A stretch of DNA of 64,000 nucleotides, taken from Candidatus Babelota bacterium (lineage in GTDB: Bacteria > Babelota > Babeliae > Babelales > JAHIUU01). The stretch spans positions 70,831-134,830 of the forward strand of contig JAHIUU010000006.1 in the NCBI GenBank assembly GCA_018817025.1. Direction: 5' to 3'. The notes beneath the pieces are model-generated. The model was not told the DNA's origin and did no database searches. It saw nothing but the letters and a program-made list of their open reading frames with translations. Both the position numbers and the translations under genes were made by a program. Each line of letters opens with the position of its first letter. Position 1 is the stretch's first letter. Of this stretch, positions 38,899 through 47,824 are shown one piece after another.

Positions 38899-39387
38899 TT
38901 ATTTAATCAAGTTTATATCGTCTAGAAGAGCCTGAAGATCTTCTTCATGCTCGACCTCGTCATTTAAAATTTCAGAACTTATTTGATAGGTAACAACATC
39001 TTTCTCGTGGGTTAATTTTAGAAGCCTATCATACACATCGATTGCACACTGCTCGCCCTCAATATTTTGCTTGAGAATCGCTTTGATATGCTCGTCTTCC
39101 GGAACACTATACCCACAATTTGTATGTGTATACCACTCTTTGGGATCGATTAATGGTTTGCCACCAAGTTGGATAATTCTATCAGAAAGCATCTGTGCAT
39201 GACGAAGCTCATCAGCTGCATGCTGCAGTAACTCAGCAACAACCGCCCCTCTCATAGGACCACGAACCACCTGCGCCCCAACCCAATATTGGTAGTACGC
39301 AAGCCACTCATCAGCGAATGCTTTGTTTAATAATTCTATAATTTTCTTACCATCGATCTGAAGAATTTGAGCGCCTCTTGTTCCCAT
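38899..39387 (-). CDS. Ferritin-like/Dps-like iron storage protein
   Basis: 162 residues from ATG 39387, preceded by GAAGGG. It is a four-helix bundle with paired ferroxidase-type ligands: ADEWLAYYQYW (Glu), AADELRHAQM (Glu and His), IEGEQCAIDVY (Glu) and NDEVEHEEDL (Glu, His). Size and pattern fit bacterioferritin or the Dps-like DPSL group. It stores iron and removes peroxide. acs follows directly on the same strand. Confidence 0.85.
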   Translation of the reverse strand: MGTRGAQILQIDGKKIIELLNKAFADEWLAYYQYWVGAQVVRGPMRGAVVAELLQHAADELRHAQMLSDRIIQLGGKPLIDPKEWYTHTNCGYSVPEDEHIKAILKQNIEGEQCAIDVYDRLLKLTHEKDVVTYQISSEILNDEVEHEEDLQALLDDINLIK

Positions 39388-39494
39388 CGTAACCCTTCTC
39401 TTTATTATACTTTCCCTAAACATATACAATATTTTTTTGTCTCTTTATTTGATACTTTACTAATCTAAACAAGATTTACAAGAAAGGTCAAAAC

Positions 39495-40463
39495 ATGTCA
39501 CCTAGCCATGGTCACGGTTTTGGAAAAGCAATCCTATTTGGCGAGCATTTCGTCGTCCACAGTCTCCCCGCAATCGTCGCCGCACTCAGCCATACAGGCG
39601 TCGTCACCGTCGAACGAATAACTGGTCACCATGAACTAATCGATAACTGCATCAGATTCCCAAGCGTGCCAAAATTAACGTGGGACATCTGCCATAAACC
39701 AATCGAGCGAATCCTAAAATATCTTGAAATCACAACGCCTCTTAAAATCACACTTCATGGCAACCTACCAATTCCTCACAGCGGCATCGGATCAAGCGCC
39801 GCGCACATGGTCGGCCTTTCTCGAGCCCTGAATAAAGAATTTCAGTTAAACCTCTCAGAAGAACAAATTAATCAAACGGCCTATCAAGGCGAAAAAGAAA
39901 TTCATGGCAACCCAAGTGGTATCGACAACACCGCAGCGACCTATGGGGGACTATTTTGGTTTAAGAAAATCAAGCCAGAAAACATGACCCAACCAATCAC
40001 AACGCCAAAACCAATCGATATTGTTCTAGTCGAAACAGGAAAACAAACAGACACCAAAACAGTTATTTTTGCGATAAATAAATTTATCACCCAAAACCCA
40101 AAAAAAACTAAACCTATTTTTGAAATTTATAAAAACGTTGTATCACAAGCCCATCAGGCACTGAAAGCGGGCGATTTGCAACTCTTGGGCACACTTATGA
40201 ACAAAAATCAAAAACTCTTGCAAGAGCTTACCATTTCTTGCCCAGAGCTCGATAAAGTCAGTTCGATCGCGCAAAACGAAGGCGCCCTAGGTGCAAAGCT
40301 AACGGGAACGGGACGAGGGGGCCTAGCCATCGCCCTCACTCCAGGGAAAGAGTTACAAGACAAGGTCTCAAACGCACTTAAAAAATCTGGCTACGCTGTT
40401 TTACAAACAACAATCGCACAATCACCGCCCCCAGCACCAGAAAATTTCGCAGCACTTCCCTGA
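39495..40463 (+). CDS. mvk: Mevalonate kinase
   Basis: Phosphorylates mevalonate at the 5-hydroxyl. A 322-residue GHMP kinase with the N-terminal GKAILFGEHFVVHSLPAI, the ATP loop LPIPHSGIGSSAAHMVGL (about residues 90-107), the NPSGIDNTAATYGGLFWF motif with catalytic Asp, and the C-terminal AKLTGTGRGGLAIAL. An AAAGG site precedes the ATG. Its last 73 bases overlap the end of phosphomevalonate kinase on the other strand, so its C-terminal PPPAPENF tail is the antisense of that enzyme's GAGGGD motif. Confidence 0.93.
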   Translation: MSPSHGHGFGKAILFGEHFVVHSLPAIVAALSHTGVVTVERITGHHELIDNCIRFPSVPKLTWDICHKPIERILKYLEITTPLKITLHGNLPIPHSGIGSSAAHMVGLSRALNKEFQLNLSEEQINQTAYQGEKEIHGNPSGIDNTAATYGGLFWFKKIKPENMTQPITTPKPIDIVLVETGKQTDTKTVIFAINKFITQNPKKTKPIFEIYKNVVSQAHQALKAGDLQLLGTLMNKNQKLLQELTISCPELDKVSSIAQNEGALGAKLTGTGRGGLAIALTPGKELQDKVSNALKKSGYAVLQTTIAQSPPPAPENFAALP

Positions 40464-41320
40464 CGTTCAGCGTCGTCGCATATCTTTTTTAATGCTGGTG
40501 TTTCAAGATCAAGACCGGATTTGTCAGAAAGCTCCTGTAACAAAACTCTGTTTTGCTTAATAAAAAATAAAATTTTATCACAATCTTGCTGCCCAATCGC
40601 AAGAACAAGTTTTCTAACAAGACGTGCAATTTTGTCACAAATCTCATCGTACAAGCGCTTCTCAAGCTTCTTAAAAGAATTCATACGTAAAATTAATTCC
40701 CGTGAGTCTGCGCTCTCACCAGAAAAAACTGTTTTTATTGTAATATTTTGGGGGAAAGATAATTTGGTTACTGAAAGATGCGGCCAGTCCTGAGGAACAA
40801 TGTCTACCAACCCACAAAAAGAAAGCTTTTCTTCGAGCCAGACAGAATCGAATCGCTCGTATGCTATCAACCCACCATACGTTGACGCGGCAACATCAAA
40901 GCAACTGCCAATCCTCCCCTGAGCCTGGTAGTGGGCAACACAACCTAACTTGAAAATAATTTCTTGGGAAAACTTACACCCATGAAACTGAAAAAGGGCT
41001 TTGATAACAGCAACGACAACCGCCGCACTACTGCCAAGCCCAACATGGGAAATATCAGATCTTATAACAAGCTTAAATAATTTAAGAAGACGACCCTGTT
41101 CGATAAGATAACGTGAGGCGATTTTAATCGCAGCGCGAGCAAAAACAAGCCTATTATCGGAACTGATGTCAGGCGCCTCGATTGAGACTGCATCACTAGG
41201 AGTGATGGTCACCGTTACCCCTTTTTTGATGCCCATAACAAGACATGGTTTTCCCAACTCTAGCACCGCCCACTCGCCAGCAACCATCAACTTACCTGGG
41301 GCAAATGCCGTGGTCTTCAT
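40391..41320 (-). CDS. Phosphomevalonate kinase
   Basis: A 309-residue GHMP kinase for the step after mevalonate kinase. It has APGKLMVAGEWAVLELGKP at the N-terminus, HVGLGSSAAVVVAVIKAL, GRIGSCFDVAASTYGGLIAYERFD and a C-terminal FSGAGGGDCAIV. This arrangement matches bacterial MvaK2-type phosphomevalonate kinase better than mevalonate kinase or the decarboxylase. It starts directly after the PASTA gene stop, and its 3' end overlaps the convergent mevalonate kinase by 73 bp. Confidence 0.85.
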   Translation of the reverse strand: MKTTAFAPGKLMVAGEWAVLELGKPCLVMGIKKGVTVTITPSDAVSIEAPDISSDNRLVFARAAIKIASRYLIEQGRLLKLFKLVIRSDISHVGLGSSAAVVVAVIKALFQFHGCKFSQEIIFKLGCVAHYQAQGRIGSCFDVAASTYGGLIAYERFDSVWLEEKLSFCGLVDIVPQDWPHLSVTKLSFPQNITIKTVFSGESADSRELILRMNSFKKLEKRLYDEICDKIARLVRKLVLAIGQQDCDKILFFIKQNRVLLQELSDKSGLDLETPALKKICDDAERQGSAAKFSGAGGGDCAIVVCKTA

Positions 41321-42034
41321 CTAGCTATCCCCCACCTGAAGCTGCACGTATAACTTTTTATCAACAATCGTGCCGGCCATCGGCTTTTGATCAAGTACCC
41401 GGCAATTCCCACACGAGTGAGCACTTCCCACCCGCTTAAAATGAACAACTTCAGCTTTAATGCCCTCTCCTTCCAAAAACTCTAGGACATCGCCGACCAA
41501 CATCCCACAAAGTTTTGGAAATACAAACAATGCCCCATTTCCTAATGAAAGATACGTCATCATCGAACGACTCTTTAGCTCTGCCCCCGGCTGCGGAGAC
41601 TGAGCAATGCAAACACCTTTAGGATAACAGCTCTTAACCCAGCAAGTCTTGGTCCTAACCCCAAGCTTCTTAGCCTGCTTAGAAAGAAATTCATGCTTTT
41701 GATGAAGTACGTTAGGTGCAACAATTGACGGTGAATGCTTTGAAAGCGTCACAAAAAAATACTGATTCGATTTGACCAGCCTATGAGCCTTGGGTGCCTG
41801 CTCAAGCACAACTCCCTCCGCCATGTCTGGATCCTCTTGCTCACGAAGAAGCCGAATATTTAACCCCGCCGCAGAAGCAATTTTTAATGTCTGCTGAATC
41901 GACTTCCCAATAAAATTGGGCGCTACAATACTTTTGCTATGGAAAAAAAAGCTGATAAAAAAATAACCGAACAAAAAGCTCAAAAATGGGCTCACCAAAA
42001 AAACTGATCGATAAAACTGTTTCACCGTGCTCAC
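41321..42034 (-). CDS. Membrane-anchored three-PASTA protein without a kinase domain
   Basis: 237 residues: a short cytoplasmic start, one membrane helix (about residues 12-31) and three PASTA units. Each contains the usual volatile pattern, such as PNFIGKSIQQTLKIASAAGLNI with VLEQAPKAHRLV, and a last unit with VLDQKPMAGTIVDKKLYVQL. PASTA units bind peptidoglycan stems and usually belong to Ser/Thr kinases or PBPs; no such domain is present. It starts with GTG about 30 bp after the RNase P RNA 3' end and abuts phosphomevalonate kinase. Confidence 0.87.
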   Translation of the reverse strand: MSTVKQFYRSVFLVSPFLSFLFGYFFISFFFHSKSIVAPNFIGKSIQQTLKIASAAGLNIRLLREQEDPDMAEGVVLEQAPKAHRLVKSNQYFFVTLSKHSPSIVAPNVLHQKHEFLSKQAKKLGVRTKTCWVKSCYPKGVCIAQSPQPGAELKSRSMMTYLSLGNGALFVFPKLCGMLVGDVLEFLEGEGIKAEVVHFKRVGSAHSCGNCRVLDQKPMAGTIVDKKLYVQLQVGDS

Positions 42035-42064
42035 GCTATAAGTTTACTGGAGTAACTGGAATAA

Positions 42065-42423
42065 TCGGTACGCTTGTAAGCTGGATTCTGTACATGTGCA
42101 AAACACATGTGGCAACCATCTATCTAAGCGACATACCCGTGAGTATAACGAACAGGAAGCGTACTCACTGCTCTGTCTTGCTCCGGACGGGGTTTGCCCC
42201 ACGAACCCATTGCTGAGCTCGCGCGTGCGCTCTTACCGCACGTTTTCACCCTTACCTCAAAAAGAGGCGGTATCGTTTCTGCGGCACTTTCCATAGGCTT
42301 ACGCCTCCCTCACTTGAAAAATCTATAAAAAATTTCTCTTATGAGGCGTCCCTCCTGTTTGGAGTCCAGACTTTCCTCTCTTTACCCCGAAATGGAATAA
42401 AAAGCGATTGCCCCACGTACCGA
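42065..42423 (-). ncRNA. rnpB: RNase P RNA
   Basis: The catalytic RNA that trims tRNA 5' ends. On the minus strand the conserved blocks appear in order: GAGGAAAGTCTGGACTCC, AGTGCCGCAGAAA, GGTAAGGGTGAAA, GGCAAACCCCGTCCGGAGCA and near the 3' end CAGAATCCAGCTTAC. The P1 helix closes exactly: TCGGTACG at 42416-42423 pairs with CGTACCGA at 42065-42072. Exact ends may differ by a few bases. Its 5' third overlaps the end of an upstream membrane-protein ORF. Confidence 0.95.
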
Positions 42424-42802
42424 AAAATGTCAATATAGCCATCACCGTCATTGTACCAAAAATTCGCCCTGACGTCGATTTCGCTGCAAAAGACTCAAAA
42501 ACCATCACCAATAAGACTAAAAAACAGGATATAATAGGCCACCAGTAACACTGAAGGCAAACCCGTATCACCCGAATCATCGCAACAAGAGGCAAAAACC
42601 ACACGAGTCCGAGACCAAATCGACCGTATAGAAAAAAATCCTGTAACAAGATCAAACCGAGAACACCATACTCGGTAGCCCCAAACCCACGCACCTGGAA
42701 ACTAGAATAAACAAAATAAGCAACTAACGAGCTAATCAACCATTGATCAAACAGACTATAAAAAAAGAAATCTAGAAAAAAAAAGCCTAGAGCTGTAATC
42801 AC
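42323..42802 (-). CDS. Integral membrane protein of unknown family, ending inside rnpB
   Basis: About 159 residues with four or five hydrophobic helices. I suggest the GTG at 42802, preceded by AAAGGG at good distance; an ATG at 42889 would overlap the trpS start. Size and helix pattern would allow an MreD-like cell-shape protein, but no diagnostic motif is visible. The last ~33 codons lie within the RNase P RNA gene, so this tail is unlikely to be under normal protein selection. Confidence 0.6.
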   Translation of the reverse strand: MITALGFFFLDFFFYSLFDQWLISSLVAYFVYSSFQVRGFGATEYGVLGLILLQDFFLYGRFGLGLVWFLPLVAMIRVIRVCLQCYWWPIISCFLVLLVMVFESFAAKSTSGRIFGTMTVMAILTFFGTWGNRFLFHFGVKRGKSGLQTGGTPHKRNFL

Positions 42803-42829
42803 AAATAACACCCTTTCAGTCGCAACCCA

Positions 42830-42842
42830 AGTATAGTATACT
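42830..42842. promoter_or_regulatory. Bidirectional -10 region between trpS and the membrane-protein gene
   Basis: AGTATA and TATACT flank one base, giving a TATACT -10-like box on each strand. On the plus strand TTTCAG lies 17 nt upstream (42814-42819) as a weak -35 for trpS. Confidence 0.45.
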
Positions 42843-42887
42843 GAGAACCGTTCGTGTACGTGAAACAAAAAAATTGAAAGGGGTCTC

Positions 42888-43862
42888 ATGCGAGTGGTTT
42901 CTGGGATGCAGCCAACCGGGATCGCCCATCTCGGCAACTATTTTGGAGCGTTTGCAAACTGGGTCAAACTCCAGCAAGAAGGGCACGAATGCTTTTATTT
43001 CATTGCAAACCAACACGCAATAACGGTTCCTCAGGATGGCGCTCAGCTGAGTAAAGCAACCGTAGAACTCGCTGCAACATATCTTGCCGTCGGGCTTGAC
43101 CCGGAAAAAAGCACGATCTTTGTCCAGTCAGACGTTCCTGCACACTCCCAGTTGGCATGGGTTCTAACTTGTCTCGCTCCTATGGGACAAATGGAACGGA
43201 TGGTTCAATTCAAAGAAAAGGCTGAAAAACAACACAGTTCGTCCCTTGGTCTTTTTTCTTATCCTGTTCTCCAGGCCGCAGATATACTTCTTTATAAGGC
43301 AAACATGGTCCCCGTTGGAATCGACCAGGCGCAACATCTTGAGCTCTCACGCGACCTGGCACAAAAATTCAACAACCAATATAAACCGATCTTTCCCGAG
43401 CCAAAAACACTGCATACTAAAACAACTAAAGTCGTCGGACTCGACGGAAAATCCAAAATGAGCAAAAGTTTCAATAACTATATCGGCCTCGTCGAAGGCT
43501 CTGAAACAATCTGGAAAAAACTTGCCCCTGCAGTTACCGACCCGGCACGAGTGACAAAATCCGATCCAGGCAACCCAGAAATCTGCAACATCTACGCTCT
43601 TCACAAGCTGATTTCGAGCGAAGAAGATGTTCTATGGGCAAATGACGGTTGCAAAAAAGCAACAATAGGATGTATCGAGTGTAAGAAAAAACTGTACGAG
43701 CATATCGAAAAATTGGTTGGGCCGATCAGAGAAAGCTATAACAGCTTGATAGAAAAACCTAAAGATATAAAAGAAATTCTTGTCTTAGGTGCGAAAAAAG
43801 CAAGCGCCGTCGCTCAGGAAACACTCAACGAGGTGTATGAACTGATCGGTTTCACGAGGTAA
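42888..43862 (+). CDS. trpS: Tryptophanyl-tRNA synthetase
   Basis: Charges tRNA-Trp. 324 residues with the class I HIGH-like motif TGIAHLGNYFG at residues 10-20 and KMSKSFNNYI near residue 186. The active-site sequence VPVGIDQAQHLELSRDLA is present. Length is normal. A GGGG run precedes the ATG. The gene is followed by a hairpin at 43873. Confidence 0.97.
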   Translation: MRVVSGMQPTGIAHLGNYFGAFANWVKLQQEGHECFYFIANQHAITVPQDGAQLSKATVELAATYLAVGLDPEKSTIFVQSDVPAHSQLAWVLTCLAPMGQMERMVQFKEKAEKQHSSSLGLFSYPVLQAADILLYKANMVPVGIDQAQHLELSRDLAQKFNNQYKPIFPEPKTLHTKTTKVVGLDGKSKMSKSFNNYIGLVEGSETIWKKLAPAVTDPARVTKSDPGNPEICNIYALHKLISSEEDVLWANDGCKKATIGCIECKKKLYEHIEKLVGPIRESYNSLIEKPKDIKEILVLGAKKASAVAQETLNEVYELIGFTR

Positions 43863-43872
43863 ACAAAAAATA

Positions 43873-43906
43873 AGACGTCCGCCGGTTTATGTCGACGGAC
43901 GTCTTC
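43873..43906 (+). terminator. Hairpin after trpS
   Basis: A 10-bp stem (43873-43882 with 43897-43906) lies 10 bp after the trpS stop. No strong T-run follows; termination is likely but not certain. Confidence 0.55.
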
Positions 43907-43956
43907 TAGCTCCATTTTCCACGCTTACTAATCATAATGCGTTCGGCGTTATTTTC

Positions 43957-44265
43957 TTATTTTCTTTTTTTTCGGCTTCTCTTTGGAGCCTTCTTCATAG
44001 GGACCAGGCCCTCTTTAGCTGCTTCTTTTTTCTTGGCTACTTTTTTCTTAGCCTTTTTCTTCTTAGCAACTTTCTTCTTAGCAACCTTCTTTTTGGCTAC
44101 CTTTTTCTTAGCCTTTTTCTTCTTAGCAACTTTTCTTTTTTTCGTTTTTTTCTTAGCTGCCTTCTTCTTGGCTACTTTCTTCTTGGCTACTTTCTTCTTA
44201 GCAACCTTTCTTCGCTTAGCAACTTTCTTCTTCGCTGCTTTCTTCTTTCTCTTCTTTGCTGCCAT
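43957..44265 (-). CDS. Lys/Ala-rich histone H1-like DNA-binding protein
   Basis: 102 residues made almost wholly of AKKK/VAKKK pentapeptide-like repeats, with a short C-terminal segment (EGLVPMKKAPKRSRKKRK). This is the composition of bacterial histone H1-like proteins, such as chlamydial Hc1/Hc2 tails, which bind DNA backbone and compact the nucleoid. An AAGGAGGAG site precedes the ATG. The complementary strand has an open frame rich in Phe and Leu, which is a shadow of the repeats. It follows the M16 protease gene on the same strand with a 24-bp gap. Confidence 0.88.
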   Translation of the reverse strand: MAAKKRKKKAAKKKVAKRRKVAKKKVAKKKVAKKKAAKKKTKKRKVAKKKKAKKKVAKKKVAKKKVAKKKKAKKKVAKKKEAAKEGLVPMKKAPKRSRKKRK

Positions 44266-44289
44266 TAGCCTCTCCTCCTTGGTTAAACT

Positions 44290-46953
44290 TTAACCTGTAC
44301 TCCTACCAACTCGTATCGTTGAAAGGATATTTTCCCTACAATAACGGCGCGCTGTACTGTTGATAGCGCCTACTTTAAGTATAGATAAAATGGCACTACG
44401 TTTGTCAAATAAATCAAGGTTAATACCACATCTTTTAAGAAACAAATATGTTTTCGCTATATGAGAGTTACTTTCAAAAATACGTGTAGATGCTGTCATC
44501 AAAGCTTTTGATGCAACAAATAACTCCTCGTGAGAAATCCCGTTTTCTCGCAGGTTTTTCATCGACTTTTTTATCAAATTCTGGGCTACCCCTACCTTAT
44601 CCACCGAAACCATCGTCTTAATAAACATCATGCCGGGTGCTCTTCCTGCTCCATGGACCAGCGATCCTCCAATGGTATAAAAAAGACCTGTTTGTTCTCG
44701 CAGTTGAAAGAGTCGAGAGCTCATTGAAAGGCCACTTCCGGTGAAAACAAAGTCCAATATCGACATTGCGTCATAATTATTATCAACTCTCGATACAGAT
44801 GGTGCCGCAAGCGCCAAGACAACCTGGTCTCGATTTATCTCATGATGAACCATTTTCGGCTCGCTATAGGTAATTTCAGGAAAAAACAAATCGTCAACCT
44901 GTTTTCCTTTCCAGCTCCCCAAGTGCTTCTCCAACAAACGTCTAAGCTTATTTTCATCATATCCACTTAAATCACCAACCATAACAAATAACGCTTCCTG
45001 TGGCGTCAAATATTCATTATAAAAATCAACAATCTGATCTCGAGAAAATGTGCTTACACACTCTTTATAACCAAAGCGATTCTTTGAATACGGATGCCCT
45101 TTGTATACAATCTCCCGTGCCAACGTTCCAACAAACGCCATCGGACTATCCCAATACTCTTGCAACTCCATCAACATCTGCTGCCGAATCTTCTCAATCG
45201 AGTCAGGCGCAAAAGCAGGTTCCATAAGGATCTCCCGCAAAATAGTAAGCCCTTTATCAAGGTCTTGATTGAGTAAATCAAGACCAACAAAACCAGATGC
45301 TGTCGACAAAATAATACCGTGTGCCTCAAGATAACGGTTCAACTCTTTCGCAGAAGACCTCTTCGTTCCCTCTCTCAACAGCTGACTAACAAATCGAGAC
45401 ATCCCGCCAAGCTCCGTCGGTTCATGCAAATAATCAGCCTTAAAACTAAGCAATAACGACAACTTCGGCGTCGCCGGCCTATGGTAAAAAAGCACCTCCA
45501 ACCCATTATCAAGAACAAAAGCTTTTGGAATAGGATACCGAAACTCTGGTAGCGGCTTATCTTTTACCTTAATCACAAACCGACCAGGCTCTATCGGAGT
45601 CGTCCGCTTGCATCGTTTAAGAATCTCTTTGTCCAACGCATCAGACTTTTTCTGCAACTCCATCCAACGAAACTTTTCCTCGTCATTCGCCGGAAGAAGG
45701 TACCCTTTGTGCTGACGAAACGGCTTCAAATAGGTCGCAACCCCTTTTGCAATGTCATTGCGCCTTACTTTCTTAACAGCCCCCATATACGAATCGATAT
45801 AGGTCACCTTCCCCGTTGCCAAAAACGAGCCCCCAATCAACTCTGCCTGCCGTTCGACATTTTCTAGTAATGAATAGTACCCGATCTCGGCCTTCTTTTT
45901 GATCGATAAAAACTCCCACTCTTCGATCGACTCCTGAGTAACAGCCTTAAATTCCTCTTCAATTAGCGCTTCAATACGAGGCAACGACTCGATATTAATC
46001 GGCTGAACATAGAAAATTAAAAGAGACTTCTCAAACATCTCAAGCGTAAAACAGCCAACCGTCGTCGCAATCTTTGTCTCATTAACAAGCTTTTCGTACA
46101 AACGAGAACTTCGCCCTTTTGCAAGTAAAAACTCAATCATGTTGATCAGATACGTGTCACCACTACTAAACCCTGGAACCGGATAGGTATAAAACGCCCA
46201 TGGATTATCGACCTCCCTGGGAAGATTAACCGTCACGTTAAAAATATCATCAACGAAATTATTTTTCTTTTTTTCATAACCAGAAGGGGATGGAATCTTC
46301 CCGAAATACTTCTCTGCGTACGCAAACACCTCTTCTCGCTTAACATCTCCAGTTACTACAAGCGTCGCATTAGCAGGATGATAATGCTTTTTATAAAACG
46401 CATATAAACTATCTCTATCTAGGCCAAGCAGATCGTGCTTGTATCCAATAATTGGGTGATGATAAGGGTGCGGCGAGAAAATCCCAGCCGACATTTTTTC
46501 TATTAAAGCTTCTTCGTAATTGTCTTTATATAATTTTAATTCTTGAATCACCGCATGAAGTTCAGAGTTAAGCATTTGTGGATCAAATCGGGCACAACAC
46601 ATGCAATCAGACAAAACTTGCAACGCCTCGGACCAAACATTAGACGGAAGCTTAAACACATACGCTGTATAATCGCTTGATGTAAATGCATTTGCATAAC
46701 CGCCAAGCTTGATCGTAATAAGATCGATGTCACTTTCAGATAACTTTTTTGTACCCTTGAAAATCATATGCTCAATGAGATGCGCCATCCCCCGCTCGCC
46801 CTCCTGCTCGTCCTTGGAACCAACGTTGTACCAAAGCTGCACGGCAACCTCAGGAATCGTACGCGATGGGCGAACAAGAATGTTCATCCCATTCGACAGC
46901 TTTTTTTTATACACACGAAATACTTTCTGCGTCTTCTGTTTTGCATAGCTCAC
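44290..46953 (-). CDS. M16 family zinc metalloprotease, double-domain
   Basis: About 887 residues with two M16 halves. The N-terminal half has the inverted zinc motif HLIEH at about residues 58-62 and a downstream Glu region (ELHAVIQELKLYKDN). The C-terminal half (from about residue 480) keeps the fold, but its motif site reads FVSQLLREGT, so it is catalytically inactive, as is usual in this group. No signal peptide is evident. It would digest peptides. GTG 46953 has the better-placed AAGGA site; a TTG at 46956 is the alternative. Confidence 0.92.
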   Translation of the reverse strand: MSYAKQKTQKVFRVYKKKLSNGMNILVRPSRTIPEVAVQLWYNVGSKDEQEGERGMAHLIEHMIFKGTKKLSESDIDLITIKLGGYANAFTSSDYTAYVFKLPSNVWSEALQVLSDCMCCARFDPQMLNSELHAVIQELKLYKDNYEEALIEKMSAGIFSPHPYHHPIIGYKHDLLGLDRDSLYAFYKKHYHPANATLVVTGDVKREEVFAYAEKYFGKIPSPSGYEKKKNNFVDDIFNVTVNLPREVDNPWAFYTYPVPGFSSGDTYLINMIEFLLAKGRSSRLYEKLVNETKIATTVGCFTLEMFEKSLLIFYVQPINIESLPRIEALIEEEFKAVTQESIEEWEFLSIKKKAEIGYYSLLENVERQAELIGGSFLATGKVTYIDSYMGAVKKVRRNDIAKGVATYLKPFRQHKGYLLPANDEEKFRWMELQKKSDALDKEILKRCKRTTPIEPGRFVIKVKDKPLPEFRYPIPKAFVLDNGLEVLFYHRPATPKLSLLLSFKADYLHEPTELGGMSRFVSQLLREGTKRSSAKELNRYLEAHGIILSTASGFVGLDLLNQDLDKGLTILREILMEPAFAPDSIEKIRQQMLMELQEYWDSPMAFVGTLAREIVYKGHPYSKNRFGYKECVSTFSRDQIVDFYNEYLTPQEALFVMVGDLSGYDENKLRRLLEKHLGSWKGKQVDDLFFPEITYSEPKMVHHEINRDQVVLALAAPSVSRVDNNYDAMSILDFVFTGSGLSMSSRLFQLREQTGLFYTIGGSLVHGAGRAPGMMFIKTMVSVDKVGVAQNLIKKSMKNLRENGISHEELFVASKALMTASTRIFESNSHIAKTYLFLKRCGINLDLFDKRSAILSILKVGAINSTARRYCRENILSTIRVGRSTG

Positions 46954-47075
46954 CAATTTCCTTCGCGTACAATGGTTTCTAGTTTCATAAAAAACAACAC
47001 GGCCCTAATTTATACAGAAGCACTCTATCAAAGCAAGTTTTTGATTTACTCCTGGCTTTCTCTATACTACCAATT

Positions 47076-47657
47076 ATGGGTAAAAAAAAGCTTCTTAAAA
47101 AAATAAAACAGAGCCAGTTTGTTTTCACCATCCTGACTTCCATCGCTCACATTCTGTTGCGCGCAATCTTCGCAACCTATCGACTTCATGTCGCCTATGA
47201 CAAATCCCTCAAAACTCCTCCTAACGCAACTCCTGGCGTCTTTTACGCCTGGCACCAAAACATTATCGCTAGCACCGTCTTCTTTAAAAAACAACAGTTC
47301 TCTTTCCACTGTATCGTCAGCCCAAGTCGAGACGGCAAGTTCGCCGGCACCGTCGCACAAAAACTTGGTATCAAAGTCTTATACGGCTCAGCGCACAAAA
47401 AACCGATCGCCCTTGTACGAAATGCCCTACGCACACTGCAAAACGACAAACAACTTTTCTTAATCGGCGACGGCTCACGGGGGCCTACAAAACAGCTCCA
47501 ACCAGGCGTCACCTATCTCGCTCAGCAGTCAAACCTTCCAATCTTTTTTATCGACTGCCAAACACAATGGAAACTAACCGTTAAAAAAAGTTGGGATAAA
47601 TTTCAGATCCCGATACCATTCAGCAAAATCTTTGTCACGATCAAACGAGCTGGATAA
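47076..47657 (+). CDS. DUF374 lysophospholipid acyltransferase-like protein
   Basis: 193 residues with the DUF374 landmarks VFYAWHQNIIA (the HX-type acyl motif region), IVSPSRDGKFAGTVAQKLGI, LYGSAHKKP, LIGDGSRGPTKQLQPG and a C-terminal WDKFQIPIPFSKI. An N-terminal hydrophobic helix would anchor it. Members are thought to acylate lipid A precursors or similar glycolipids. The classical H-x4-D motif is changed to H-Q-N, as in other DUF374 proteins. Confidence 0.85.
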   Translation: MGKKKLLKKIKQSQFVFTILTSIAHILLRAIFATYRLHVAYDKSLKTPPNATPGVFYAWHQNIIASTVFFKKQQFSFHCIVSPSRDGKFAGTVAQKLGIKVLYGSAHKKPIALVRNALRTLQNDKQLFLIGDGSRGPTKQLQPGVTYLAQQSNLPIFFIDCQTQWKLTVKKSWDKFQIPIPFSKIFVTIKRAG

Positions 47658-47760
47658 GCACCAAACAATTCGAAACCATATTCGTATTATTTCAGCTTGG
47701 TTGGCGTGACCCTAGATGAAATAATTTAGATATAGCTGCAAATTTGTTTGATCTTGTCGA

Positions 47761-47790
47761 TTGTGCTACGATCTGTCGAACACGTATAAT
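47761..47790 (+). promoter_or_regulatory. Promoter of priA
   Basis: -35-like TTGTGC at 47761-47766, an 18-nt spacer and a consensus -10 TATAAT at 47785-47790, 34 bp before the priA ATG. Confidence 0.6.
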
Positions 47791-47824
47791 CTTGTGAAAA
47801 CTTCTTAACTCGAAACTACGCTAC

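Noticed and set aside
42096..42296. Short plus-strand ORFs near 42.0-42.3 kb
   Set aside because: They lie in the RNase P RNA gene on the opposite strand.
43937..44293. Plus-strand ORF of repeated Phe/Leu/Ala units that looks like a membrane protein
   Set aside because: It is the exact antisense of the Lys/Ala-rich histone-like gene, which has a strong ribosome binding site and known composition.
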